Source: Vibrio tubiashii | GTDB taxonomy: Bacteria > Pseudomonadota > Gammaproteobacteria > Enterobacterales > Vibrionaceae | Direction of reading: 5' to 3' | DNA: 64,000 nucleotides | NCBI GenBank assembly: GCA_000775715.1 | Contig: JRWQ01000005.1 | Coordinates: 1-64,000 of the forward strand | Shown here: in pieces, positions 8,818-15,978 of the stretch | Layout: every line of letters starts with the position of its first letter | Position numbering within the stretch: the first letter of the stretch is position 1 | Notes under the pieces: model-generated | Database searches by the model: none | Told to the model about the DNA's origin: nothing | The model's input: only the letters and a program-made list of their open reading frames with translations | Translations under genes and position numbers: made by a program

Positions 8818-9744
8818 TTATTCTGTAAGTGCGGATTTCACCGCATTACCAAGCTCATCTGGGTTGAACTTCGCGATAAAGGAGTTTGCCCCTACTCGTT
8901 CAACCATTGCTTGGTTAAATACACCACTAAGTGATGAGTGAAGAATAACATACAAATCTTTAAGATCGGGATGACGTCTTACTTCAGCAGTTAAAGTATA
9001 ACCATCCATCTCTGGCATTTCGATATCAGAAATAACCAAAGAGATCTGATCATAAATACTGCCTTCTGCTGCCATCTCGACCAATTTCTCATACGCTTCT
9101 TTACCGTCTTTCACCGACACGACTTCAAAGCCAAGTGATGTAATCGCTCGTTCAACCTGCTTTCGCGCAACCGTTGAATCATCGGCAATAAGTATACGAC
9201 GAACAATCTCTTTTTCTGCTTCGACCTGAGCTATTTCTTCTCCGATAGAAGAGTCCATGGTCTCATCAATTGGCGCGATTTCTGCAAGAATCTTCTCTAC
9301 ATCGAGAATCTCAACCAGCTCGTTATCGATATTGGTAACTGCAGTCAGGTAGTTAGCTTTACCCGCCCCTTCAGGTGGCGGCAAGATTTCTTCCCAGTGC
9401 ATGTTGATAATACGTTCAACTGAAGTCACCAAAAATGCTTGCATAGTTCGGTTGAACTCTGCAATGACGACGAACGCTTTATCGACATCCGTAGTTGGAC
9501 GACCACCGATCGCTAAACTAAGGTCGATAACAGAGACAGTATGGCCTCGGATATGCGCTACGCCCTTAACAAGGTGGTGTAAGTTTGGCATTGAAGTAAG
9601 CTTAGGGCACTGAAGTACCTCTTTTACTTTAAATACGTTGATTCCGTAACGTTGACGCCCCATGAGGCGAAAAGTTAGGAGTTCTAATCGGTTTTGACCG
9701 ACGAGTTGCGTACGCTGATTCACAGAATCAAGAATACCCGTCAT
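8818..9744 (-). CDS. cheV: Chemotaxis coupling protein CheV (CheW-REC)
   Basis: CheV couples receptors to CheA and is itself phosphorylated. The 308-residue product has an N-terminal CheW-like domain (about 15-165, with RHVRGHT-like GVAHIRGHTVSVIDL) and a C-terminal receiver domain (about 183-305). In the receiver, Asp188/Asp189 in ILIADDS form the acidic pocket and Asp240 in LVISDIEMPEMDG is the expected phosphoacceptor. It lies directly upstream of cheR and is transcribed away from flgA. No convincing promoter motif was found: a TAAAGTTT-like -35 is present but lacks a matching sigma-28 -10. Confidence 0.96.
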   Translation of the reverse strand: MTGILDSVNQRTQLVGQNRLELLTFRLMGRQRYGINVFKVKEVLQCPKLTSMPNLHHLVKGVAHIRGHTVSVIDLSLAIGGRPTTDVDKAFVVIAEFNRTMQAFLVTSVERIINMHWEEILPPPEGAGKANYLTAVTNIDNELVEILDVEKILAEIAPIDETMDSSIGEEIAQVEAEKEIVRRILIADDSTVARKQVERAITSLGFEVVSVKDGKEAYEKLVEMAAEGSIYDQISLVISDIEMPEMDGYTLTAEVRRHPDLKDLYVILHSSLSGVFNQAMVERVGANSFIAKFNPDELGNAVKSALTE

Positions 9745-9824
9745 AAGCTCATCTCCATCTCAAACTTAAATGCTAAAAAAAATGGTAGCCTACTAGTGGC
9801 CATGTGAAACTTTAGAGAAACAGA

Positions 9825-10571
9825 ATGACATACCACAAATCACACTTATGCTCTTTTTCCATAACTAATTGTAGAGCTTTCTATAAAAAGTTTTGTAAGT
9901 CTATCGGCTTTTTATTCTTTTTCTTTAGTTTTTCAGCGACATCGGCAACAGAAAATCAAATTCAACTCATTAAACAAGCCGCTGAAGAGTACATCCTGGC
10001 AACCATCGAATGGCCAAGTGGAGGCACGTTGGAAGCAAACGCGACCAATTTGGACCAGCGGATCTTTGCCACTGACTGCCCTGCACCTCTGAAAAGCTCC
10101 TCTTCATCAACCAATCCAAATGCCAGTAACATTACCGTACTGATTGAATGCGAAGAGGATGACTGGAGAGTCTATGTACCTGTTCGGTTAATTCGTACCG
10201 GACCACAAGTTACTTTGACTACACCACTGTCTCGCGGACAAATCATCTCCGCTAATGATGTCGTTATTAATATGGTAGACTTACAACGCTTTAGGCGGCA
10301 AGGCTTTTCCACAATTGATGCTGTAATTGGTGCTAAAGCAAAGAAAAATCTCCGTACAGGTGACATTATCGAAGCGAGAGATATCTGTGTAGTCTGCCGC
10401 AACGAAACTGTGACCATAAAAGCGGTAAAATCGGGAATGACGATAACCACAAAAGGTGTTGCGCTGACAGATGGCTCACACGGTGAACAGATAAGAGTGA
10501 AAAATAGTAAATCAAACCGTATAATTGAAGGACGTGTAACTGGAATTTCCGAAGTAACAGTCATTTTTTAG
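9825..10571 (+). CDS. flgA: P-ring assembly chaperone FlgA
   Basis: FlgA is a periplasmic chaperone for FlgI P-ring assembly. The 248-residue product has a long N-terminal region with a hydrophobic export core ([15 protein letters not shown]), followed by the FlgA/SAF domain: VTLTTPLSRGQIISANDVV and a C-terminal half with VKSGMTITTKGVALTDGSHGEQIRVKN and SNRIIEGRVTG, typical of the family. It is divergent from cheV and precedes flgM. The unusually long basic stretch before the signal core could mean that translation really starts further in; no better ribosome site settles this. Confidence 0.93.
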   Translation: MTYHKSHLCSFSITNCRAFYKKFCKSIGFLFFFFSFSATSATENQIQLIKQAAEEYILATIEWPSGGTLEANATNLDQRIFATDCPAPLKSSSSSTNPNASNITVLIECEEDDWRVYVPVRLIRTGPQVTLTTPLSRGQIISANDVVINMVDLQRFRRQGFSTIDAVIGAKAKKNLRTGDIIEARDICVVCRNETVTIKAVKSGMTITTKGVALTDGSHGEQIRVKNSKSNRIIEGRVTGISEVTVIF

Positions 10572-10588
10572 CCATTTTCAAAAAAAGC

Positions 10589-10615
10589 TAAAGTTTTGAA
10601 TCTGTGCGTCGATAT
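10589..10615 (+). promoter_or_regulatory. Sigma-28 (FliA)-type promoter for flgMN
   Basis: TAAAGTTT, an 11-base spacer, then GTCGATAT, close to the FliA consensus TAAAGTTT-N11-GCCGATAA. It lies 40-66 bp upstream of the flgM start. This would place the anti-sigma factor under the sigma factor it inhibits. Confidence 0.8.
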
Positions 10616-10654
10616 TGACAGTACAAGTAACTATTTCTCAAAAGGCTCAACAAT

Positions 10655-10969
10655 ATGGCAGGTATAGACAATATACGTTCAGGGCAAACGCTATCGACTA
10701 CGACGCGCAGCTCTGTTCGTAACGAAAGCAGTCCAACGAGTGGCTCTGACTCAGCAAAGAAGTCCGAAGTCGCGCAAGATGCGGTCTCTCTCAGCTCGCA
10801 AGGTAAAGCGGTGGGCGAAATGCATAATCAAATGGTAAGCCAACCGAGCTTTGACAAAGCAAAAGTAGCGGCGATTAAAGAAGCCATTGCCAACGGCTCT
10901 TACACTGTCGATCCCGACAAGCTTGCTAGCAACATGATGAAATTTGAGAAAGAGTTTGGCGGACTATAA
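10655..10969 (+). CDS. flgM: Anti-sigma-28 factor FlgM
   Basis: FlgM binds FliA (sigma-28) and is exported through the finished hook, releasing late flagellar gene expression. The 104-residue product has the polar, disordered N-terminal half usual for FlgM and the C-terminal sigma-binding region FDKAKVAAIKEAIANGSYTV followed by DPDKLASNMMKFE. It starts ATG after an AAGG-containing leader and is followed by flgN after 18 bp. The sigma-28-like promoter directly upstream fits autogenous control. Confidence 0.96.
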   Translation: MAGIDNIRSGQTLSTTTRSSVRNESSPTSGSDSAKKSEVAQDAVSLSSQGKAVGEMHNQMVSQPSFDKAKVAAIKEAIANGSYTVDPDKLASNMMKFEKEFGGL

Positions 10970-10987
10970 CCGGCGAGAATTTGATCC

Positions 10988-11413
10988 ATGGCAGCACTTC
11001 AAGGTCTGATAGAGTTCCAATTAAAAAATGCCCAAGAACTAACCAAAGTTCTCGAGCAAGAGAAGGTTGCGATTGCCAATCGCGTATCAAAAGACATTGA
11101 AGTCATCGCCAAACAAAAAATCACCCTGATTGAGCAGTTACAAACCACCGACGAAAGAATTCGCAAACATCCTGATGTTGCCACCCTATCAACTGATCCA
11201 GAGTTGAGCCCTCTAGTTGATCAGATTCGAACGATAGTCAGTGAGTGCCAGCAGGCAAATGAAGTAAATGGTCAAGCACTACAAAGAGCGCAATTAAGTT
11301 TCAATAAACTCAACAACCTGATGAAACAGTCGCAAGGCAAATTGGGCATGACCTACACCCCTGAAGGCCAAACTAAAAACGTTACGACGCTTGGCACTAA
11401 CATCAAAGCTTGA
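10988..11413 (+). CDS. flgN: Flagellar export chaperone FlgN
   Basis: FlgN is the cytoplasmic chaperone for hook-filament junction proteins FlgK and FlgL. The 141-residue product is almost wholly helical with a long coiled-coil-like pattern (LKNAQELTKVLEQEKVAIANR; SECQQANEVNGQALQRAQLSFNKL), as expected for FlgN. Sequence conservation in this family is low, so the call leans on size, the flgM-flgN order and the helical pattern. A strong bidirectional terminator follows. Confidence 0.92.
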   Translation: MAALQGLIEFQLKNAQELTKVLEQEKVAIANRVSKDIEVIAKQKITLIEQLQTTDERIRKHPDVATLSTDPELSPLVDQIRTIVSECQQANEVNGQALQRAQLSFNKLNNLMKQSQGKLGMTYTPEGQTKNVTTLGTNIKA

Positions 11414-11433
11414 TGTGGATATAAAATGAATTT

Positions 11434-11473
11434 AAACAAGAAGCGGCAATCAAATGATTGCCGCTTCTTGTTT
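11434..11473. terminator. Bidirectional terminator between flgN and flgP
   Basis: A 19-base perfect stem (AAACAAGAAGCGGCAATCA and its complement) with a 2-base loop. A and T tracts at both ends suit termination of convergent flgMN and flgOP transcripts. Confidence 0.92.
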
Positions 11474-11490
11474 GTTCGGAGATAGAGAGT

Positions 11491-11925
11491 TTAGAAAAGT
11501 GTTTGCTGGCGTTTTTCTGGGACGGCCTGAACTTCACCGTAATCTCTTAACTTATTCATTTTTTGGATGTCTAGCCTAAGCTCGGTAACATAGCTATCAC
11601 CGACTTTGTAACTACGAACCACTTCCGCCCCGCGTATCACGCCATCCACCGCACCAGACGTTAGTTCGGTACCTAAGCGTTGATCTTGCAGATCGGCTCG
11701 ACCACTCACTCGCATACCGTAGACCTGCTCTGCCAACTCGCGGTAAGCATCGATTTTCGAAGCGCGCATTGCTCGCACTTGCTTTTCTTCTTCATTGCGG
11801 CCTTTTTGCTCACTGATGCTGGCGTAACCGACAGCCGTTAACCAATCATCTGCGCGCATTTGGTTGAGTGGCTGACATCCAACCATTACCACAGCGACAA
11901 TAAGGAGTAGTAACTTTTTCATCAT
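11491..11925 (-). CDS. flgP: Flagellar outer-membrane lipoprotein FlgP (LPP20 family)
   Basis: FlgP is an LPP20-type lipoprotein that in Vibrio stabilises the outer part of the polar flagellar motor together with FlgO. The 144-residue product has a lipoprotein signal ending MVGC (Cys17) and an LPP20 region with VGYASISEQKGRNEEEKQVR and a RASKIDAYRELAEQVYGMRV stretch. It lies 5 bp after flgO on the same strand. Role is taken from work on Vibrio cholerae homologues; the sequence supports family and location. Confidence 0.93.
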   Translation of the reverse strand: MMKKLLLLIVAVVMVGCQPLNQMRADDWLTAVGYASISEQKGRNEEEKQVRAMRASKIDAYRELAEQVYGMRVSGRADLQDQRLGTELTSGAVDGVIRGAEVVRSYKVGDSYVTELRLDIQKMNKLRDYGEVQAVPEKRQQTLF

Positions 11926-11930
11926 GTTTC

Positions 11931-12572
11931 CTATGGGCGCAAGATTACAGTGTAAGGTTGAGTCATTGTTGGATCAGAACGAATTAATACACCATCTTGC
12001 GTACGAATACTATTAAGGGTGTCAAGGTCTCGACCAATACGATCTGCTGGTAGGAAGCCTTGCGCTGTTGCAACGACAACACGTGACTGCATACCTACAA
12101 CGCGAGCATTGACTAAAACACCACCTTCTTGACGCAACATAGTTCCCGTCAATACGTACTGAATATCTTGCTCTTGAGCCAAGTCTTTCCAATCTCGGCT
12201 GAATGCGAAATCGCCTTGATGCGTCACCTGAATTGACCCAGTCGTTTTAAAATCGACAACTTTGAATCCGCGACGCTGGAATTGATGAATAAAACCTTCT
12301 GATACTGAATTACCCAGCCAGTTAGTCGCATCCATATTCTGCAGATCAACAAATGAGGTCACCGCAATCGGTGTTCTTGCCGAAACACTAGTATTAGAGA
12401 CCATCAAATCCTCAGTCATGCTCTCGACAAAGAAGTCAAGAGTATGACGCGGGCTCTCTAGCAACATAAATTGCGAGCCAGGATACGGTTCTTTACCGTT
12501 GTATATTGGAGCATAGGCACATGCGGTCAAAAACACCACAGGGACTAGCGATAGCCATTTTTTCATTCTCAA
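11931..12572 (-). CDS. flgO: Flagellar outer-membrane protein FlgO
   Basis: FlgO is an outer-membrane lipoprotein required for stable flagella in Vibrio. The 213-residue product has a lipobox ending FLTAC, and the FlgO domain with TPIAVTSFVDLQNMDATNWLGN, SVSEGFIHQFQRRGF and IQYVLTGTM. The downstream flgP is 5 bp away. Its predicted sigma-54 promoter lies beyond that of the divergent flgT, so the two 5' leaders should overlap as complementary RNA. Confidence 0.92.
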   Translation of the reverse strand: MRMKKWLSLVPVVFLTACAYAPIYNGKEPYPGSQFMLLESPRHTLDFFVESMTEDLMVSNTSVSARTPIAVTSFVDLQNMDATNWLGNSVSEGFIHQFQRRGFKVVDFKTTGSIQVTHQGDFAFSRDWKDLAQEQDIQYVLTGTMLRQEGGVLVNARVVGMQSRVVVATAQGFLPADRIGRDLDTLNSIRTQDGVLIRSDPTMTQPYTVILRP

Positions 12573-12624
12573 ATCTCCGATACATTAAGGCTTAAATGTC
12601 AGTTCTTTTAGTTCTCTTCTAAAA

Positions 12625-12642
12625 GTGGAACATTCCTTGCTT
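12625..12642 (+). promoter_or_regulatory. Sigma-54-type promoter for flgT
   Basis: GTGGAACATTCCTTGCTT, with GG-N10-GC spacing. The predicted start near 12,652 gives a leader of about 77 bases before the flgT ATG. It points right and lies left of the flgO promoter, so the two transcripts cross. Confidence 0.8.
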
Positions 12643-12697
12643 TTCTAACTTTGCTACTTTTTAGAAAGGCAACGCCTAAATTCGCTAAGTTTTAACA

Positions 12698-12716
12698 AGC
12701 AAAAAACGAACCAACT
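12698..12716 (-). promoter_or_regulatory. Sigma-54-type promoter for flgOP
   Basis: On the complement: GTTGGTTCGTTTTTTGCTT, GG-N10-GC spacing. Predicted start near 12,687, leader of about 115 bases to flgO. Confidence 0.75.
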
Positions 12717-12728
12717 TGGTATGAAGAT

Positions 12729-13865
12729 ATGAAAAAATCACGTTTCCTCCTCTTTTCGACACTCTTTCTTAGCGTGCTCGCTCATACAGCATCTGCCGCT
12801 TGGTTTGAGGTGACAGGGACTGCAACCATTGTCTCTTCAGAGGAGGTTGCACGGATACATGCCCTAGAAGACGCTCTGTTTAAAGCGGTCAGCTTCTCAG
12901 GTGCGGATATTGGTAGCATTGCCAACTTGCGACCCTTATTAGAAAGTGAAAGGAAAGAGTATCAATTCACCAACAGCGAAGTTCGATATATCTTAGTTGA
13001 CGAACAAAAAACCCGCAGTGGCGTAATGTTCGTTAAAGCCCGTGTTGATATCTACCCATCGGCAACAGGTTGCCACGTCAGCCAATATAAGAAGACGTTT
13101 CTTGTCGGTAATATTGACGTAGCCTCGCCACAACAAGCCGTTATGGGTCAGATCTACAGTGTTGGTGATGACTTTGCCAATGTAATTAATCGCCAACTAG
13201 ACCAACAGTCAGCAAACTTTGTCTCAGTTGGTACCACAGACTTTGAAATCAGCAAACGTTACCCAGAACGTTTAAAAATGATCGCCCAAGATACTGGTGC
13301 CCAGTATATTATCGGTGGAGTGATTACAGACTTAACAGCCACTATTGATCAAGGTGGTTTGCTCAGCGACGATGTAATCAATCGTCAGTTTGCCCTCGAA
13401 ATGACGGTGTTTGATGGGAAAACAGGCAACGAAGTCTACAATCGCAACTACCGCGAAGTCGCACGCTGGCCATTTGCTAAAACCAGCCAAGTCGACACTC
13501 GAAGCGCGCGTTTTTGGGCATCAACTTATGGCGATATGATGCTACGTGTTAGCCGCAACATCATGCTCGATCTTGAGTCTGAGGTGTCGTGTAAAATTAC
13601 CCTGCCTGAAGTCGTTGCTAAATGGGACAACACTATTACTATGGACTTAGGCCGTATTCACGGCGTTCAAGAAGGCGACAAACTGCAGCTATGGCACACT
13701 GGTTCATTTATTGATCAGCGCGGTCTACCTCGCAACAAAGTTACTGAAACAGAAATTACCCTGACCGTATCACGTGTCTATGAAAATGAAGCCGAGCTAA
13801 CCGTCGATCAAAACGAGTTGGCGGGAAGCATCCAAATTGGCGATGTTATGCACAAGCTATTGTAA
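12729..13865 (+). CDS. flgT: Flagellar H/T-ring assembly protein FlgT
   Basis: FlgT is a secreted protein that forms part of the H ring around the LP ring of sodium-driven Vibrio polar flagella and helps recruit MotX/MotY. The 378-residue product has a Sec signal (SVLAHTASAAW), a conserved early segment FEVTGTATIVSSEEVARIHA, two central alpha/beta domains, and a C-terminal SH3-like part with DLGRIHGVQEGDKLQLWHTG. Length and domain order fit Vibrio FlgT. It is divergent from flgOP and immediately followed by tRNA-Arg. Confidence 0.94.
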   Translation: MKKSRFLLFSTLFLSVLAHTASAAWFEVTGTATIVSSEEVARIHALEDALFKAVSFSGADIGSIANLRPLLESERKEYQFTNSEVRYILVDEQKTRSGVMFVKARVDIYPSATGCHVSQYKKTFLVGNIDVASPQQAVMGQIYSVGDDFANVINRQLDQQSANFVSVGTTDFEISKRYPERLKMIAQDTGAQYIIGGVITDLTATIDQGGLLSDDVINRQFALEMTVFDGKTGNEVYNRNYREVARWPFAKTSQVDTRSARFWASTYGDMMLRVSRNIMLDLESEVSCKITLPEVVAKWDNTITMDLGRIHGVQEGDKLQLWHTGSFIDQRGLPRNKVTETEITLTVSRVYENEAELTVDQNELAGSIQIGDVMHKLL

Positions 13866-13918
13866 TATCGCATTTTGATACTTAACTTCTGGTTTTAAAT
13901 CAGTATCATTAAAGCATT

Positions 13919-13995
13919 GCTCCCGTGGCACAGCTGGATAGCGCGGCCCCCTCCTAAGGGGCAGGTCACAGGTTCGAATCCTGTCGGGAGCGCCA
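13919..13995 (+). tRNA. tRNA-Arg (anticodon CCU)
   Basis: A complete cloverleaf of 77 bases: acceptor GCTCCCG/CGGGAGC, anticodon stem GCCCC/GGGGC with loop CTCCTAA, T arm ACAGG-TTCGAAT-CCTGT, discriminator G and encoded CCA. The anticodon CCT reads AGG. It is a single gene between flgT and an orphan protein gene. Related tRNA-Arg(CCU) genes serve as phage attachment sites in enterobacteria, but no integrase or duplicated 3' end is seen here. Confidence 0.98.
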
Positions 13996-14001
13996 TTTTA
14001 A

Positions 14002-14034
14002 CTAAGGGCCAAATGTTATTCATTTGGCCCTTAG
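14002..14034 (+). terminator. Hairpin after tRNA-Arg
   Basis: A 14-base perfect inverted repeat, CTAAGGGCCAAATG and its complement, with a TTATT loop, 7 bases after the CCA end. The T tract is poor, but position and strength suggest the tRNA terminator. The remainder to 14,174 is AT-rich and shows no gene. Confidence 0.75.
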
Positions 14035-14174
14035 CTCTCACTGTAACCTTAACTTTTCACAGCCCAATATCGCGCCCAATCATTACGACGAAATAATTGT
14101 CAACCAAACAAACCTTCAACATTCTGCGACATTCAACTAAAATAGTTATTAACAAAACTATTGATAGTCGATAA

Positions 14175-14681
14175 ATGAAAAAGAGTAACTTGACTACTAA
14201 CACTGGTCACCGCTTTATTTCAAAAGCCAAAACAGCATTTAAAATTCATATCCACACTCCGGATGATAAGGTACTTCATCGCTCTGTGGGTTATGTTCGT
14301 ATTGGTGAGAAGAAAGGGCTAAAGAAAGCAATAAAGCTACGTAACGAGCTCGGCACAGAAATGTGGGGAAAATTCTGGCGCAAGCTATTAAAAGATCCCT
14401 ATTTAATGACGCGCCTGCCTCACTCCCTTGAACCTAAGATCATATTTAAACCCAGACCAACCAAAGAAGATCCTTCAGCTAAAGATGAGTGCTACATCGC
14501 TGCGTGGCGTACTTACGATAAAGAAGGCAAGTTAATATACAAAAGTGTTGTCTGTTCAATTAAAAAGCACGGTCGATTAGCTGCATACTCTAAAACTAAA
14601 AAAGCCCTATTGGCAGCAAACAAAGATAACTTAGAAATCCTTGAGTTTATGGGACGTTTAAACAGCATTGACCTCAAATAG
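14175..14681 (+). CDS. Hypothetical basic protein with two AP2-like repeats
   Basis: I do not recognise a characterised homologue. The 168-residue product is lysine-rich and has no signal peptide or membrane segment. Residues about 20-75 (FKIHIHTPDDKVLHRSVGYV, then EKKGLKKAIKLRNELGTEMW) and about 105-160 (YIAAWRTYDKEGKLIYKSVV, then RLAAYSKTKKALLAANKD) follow the same pattern: three short strands then an amphipathic helix. This resembles the AP2/integrase N-terminal DNA-binding fold. It lies just after tRNA-Arg, has only a weak ribosome site, and ends in a hairpin overlapping its stop. A DNA-binding role is inference. Confidence 0.7.
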   Translation: MKKSNLTTNTGHRFISKAKTAFKIHIHTPDDKVLHRSVGYVRIGEKKGLKKAIKLRNELGTEMWGKFWRKLLKDPYLMTRLPHSLEPKIIFKPRPTKEDPSAKDECYIAAWRTYDKEGKLIYKSVVCSIKKHGRLAAYSKTKKALLAANKDNLEILEFMGRLNSIDLK

Positions 14682-14693
14682 GCCAATGCTGTT
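14661..14693 (+). terminator. Hairpin overlapping the end of the orphan gene
   Basis: AACAGCATTG pairs with CAATGCTGTT; the left arm is within the last codons and the loop holds the stop codon. No strong T tract follows, so termination is only probable. Confidence 0.6.
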
Positions 14694-14723
14694 CTAGTTT
14701 CAACCTATTACACGATGAAAAAC

Positions 14724-14774
14724 TAATACCAATCTGAAGAAATAGATGTTTGGATACCTATTTGGTTGGTATTA
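14724..14774. repeat. Bipartite TAATACCAA hairpin repeat at the ompA-like stop
   Basis: Outer arms TAATACCAA/TTGGTATTA (9 bases, perfect) and inner arms AAATAG/CTATTT form a stem with two internal loops. The element supplies the TAA stop of the minus-strand OmpA-family gene and may act as its terminator. Related sequences are at 15,857 and 47,827. Confidence 0.6.
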
Positions 14775-15746
14775 TTCCGCTTCATATTCAAAAGCTGGTA
14801 CAACAACTTCCACACGGCGGTTCTTAGCGCGTCCTTCTCGAGTATCATTTGACGCAATTGGCTTGTCCTCACCTTCACCTTTAGCGGTAATACGTGAACT
14901 ATCGATACCTTCTTCACGTAGCACATCCGCGATTGTTTGTGCGCGCTTTTCGGATAAAGCCTGATTATAAGATGCCGCGCCTGACGAGTCAGTATAACCT
15001 GTAATTTCTACTCTAGACTGTGGAAACTTATTCATAAACTGGACTAGCTCATCAAGCATTGGCTTGCTTTCTGGTTTTAGCTCAGTACTGTTAAGCGCAA
15101 ATGCCCCAGAGTCCACAACCTGAGTCTCAAACGTTTTCAGCACAGGTGTGGCAGCAACAGGTTCAGCGACAACGGTTTCTTCAACAACCTTTTCTTCTGC
15201 GACATACGGTTCTGCTTCAGTTTGCTCATTAGCACCAAACTTGTAAACAAAGCCAATCGTTGCGGTATCAACGGCGGCACGCACCCTGTCATTATTCACA
15301 TCAGTGAGATGTTGATATTCTAAGCGGAAGTTAAGGTCCTTATAGGCTTCAACTTCCATACCGATAGCGCCAAGAAAGGACATGTCATCTTTGCTGCCAT
15401 AATCCACATAAGCGCCACCGAGCTTACCGTATATGGAGACCATCTCCGTGATAGAAAAATCTAACTTAGGTGCCAATGTGAATGCATTAACTTTGTCATC
15501 ACTGAGTCCCTCTGCGGTAAACTCACCTAAATAGTCATAACCAGCTTCCAATGAGAGGTAATCCATAAACTGATAACCGGCAATAACACCAGCGGCCGTA
15601 GAGTCATCATCACAGCCTAGAGTGGTCGAAAGACACGCATCGTCCAACCATGATTTACCGACTTTACCACCTAAATAAAACTCAGCATTCGCATTGATGG
15701 AAACAACTGTGAGCGTACTTGAAATAATCACTGCTAACTTTTTCAT
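14772..15746 (-). CDS. OmpA-family outer-membrane protein
   Basis: The 324-residue product has a Sec signal cleaved after SINANA, an N-terminal 8-stranded barrel of the OmpA type (EFYLGGKVGKSWLDD, YLSLEAGYDYLGEF), a Pro/Glu/Val-rich linker (about 185-205), and a C-terminal OmpA-like peptidoglycan-binding domain (about 208-315) with RVEITGYTDSSGAASYNQALSEKRA split over two turns and the NRRVEV end. It should tether the outer membrane to the cell wall. Two cysteines in the barrel (near residues 38 and 45) lie in a surface loop and could pair. It is monocistronic, with a long upstream gap. It is OmpA-like but I cannot say it is the major OmpA. Confidence 0.9.
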   Translation of the reverse strand: MKKLAVIISSTLTVVSINANAEFYLGGKVGKSWLDDACLSTTLGCDDDSTAAGVIAGYQFMDYLSLEAGYDYLGEFTAEGLSDDKVNAFTLAPKLDFSITEMVSIYGKLGGAYVDYGSKDDMSFLGAIGMEVEAYKDLNFRLEYQHLTDVNNDRVRAAVDTATIGFVYKFGANEQTEAEPYVAEEKVVEETVVAEPVAATPVLKTFETQVVDSGAFALNSTELKPESKPMLDELVQFMNKFPQSRVEITGYTDSSGAASYNQALSEKRAQTIADVLREEGIDSSRITAKGEGEDKPIASNDTREGRAKNRRVEVVVPAFEYEAE

Positions 15747-15856
15747 GAGTCCTTCCTCATTTTAATTATATTGATGCTATCAAACCGAATTTAGAATCGC
15801 GGTTCTAGCTGCATTTCAGGATAGAGCAATATCACCAAACTTGCATGCTAGGGGTA

Positions 15857-15904
15857 TAATACCAATCTCAATGATAACTTGGTCAGCCGTATTAAAAATA
15901 ATAC
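15857..15904. repeat. Partial TAATACCAAT repeat and GTATTA palindrome
   Basis: TAATACCAATCT at 15,857-15,868 matches the left arm of the element at 14,724; a TTGG lies 17 bases on. It is followed by GTATTA-AAAA-TAATAC at 15,889-15,904. The two together look like a degenerate copy of the repeat in the gap between gltX and the OmpA-like gene. Confidence 0.45.
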
Positions 15905-15923
15905 AAGCCCCAACCCAAGACTG

Positions 15924-15954
15924 AAAAAAACCGCAGCACATGGCTGCGGTTTTG
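15924..15954 (-). terminator. Terminator of gltX
   Basis: Stem ACCGCAGC/GCTGCGGT with a 5-base loop, next to a run of seven A that reads as T on the minus strand, 25 bases after the gltX stop. Confidence 0.9.
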
Positions 15955-15978
15955 ATATCAGTAAGTTAGTAATTGCAA

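Noticed and set aside
9760..9815. Sigma-28 or sigma-54 promoter for cheV
   Set aside because: On the minus strand a TAAAGTTT -35 lacks a GCCGATAA-like -10, and the TGGCC...GGCTA element has the wrong -12 sequence.
13919..14681. Integrated genetic element at tRNA-Arg
   Set aside because: The tRNA 3' end is not duplicated downstream within the window, there is no integrase, and the following genes are ordinary chromosomal ones.
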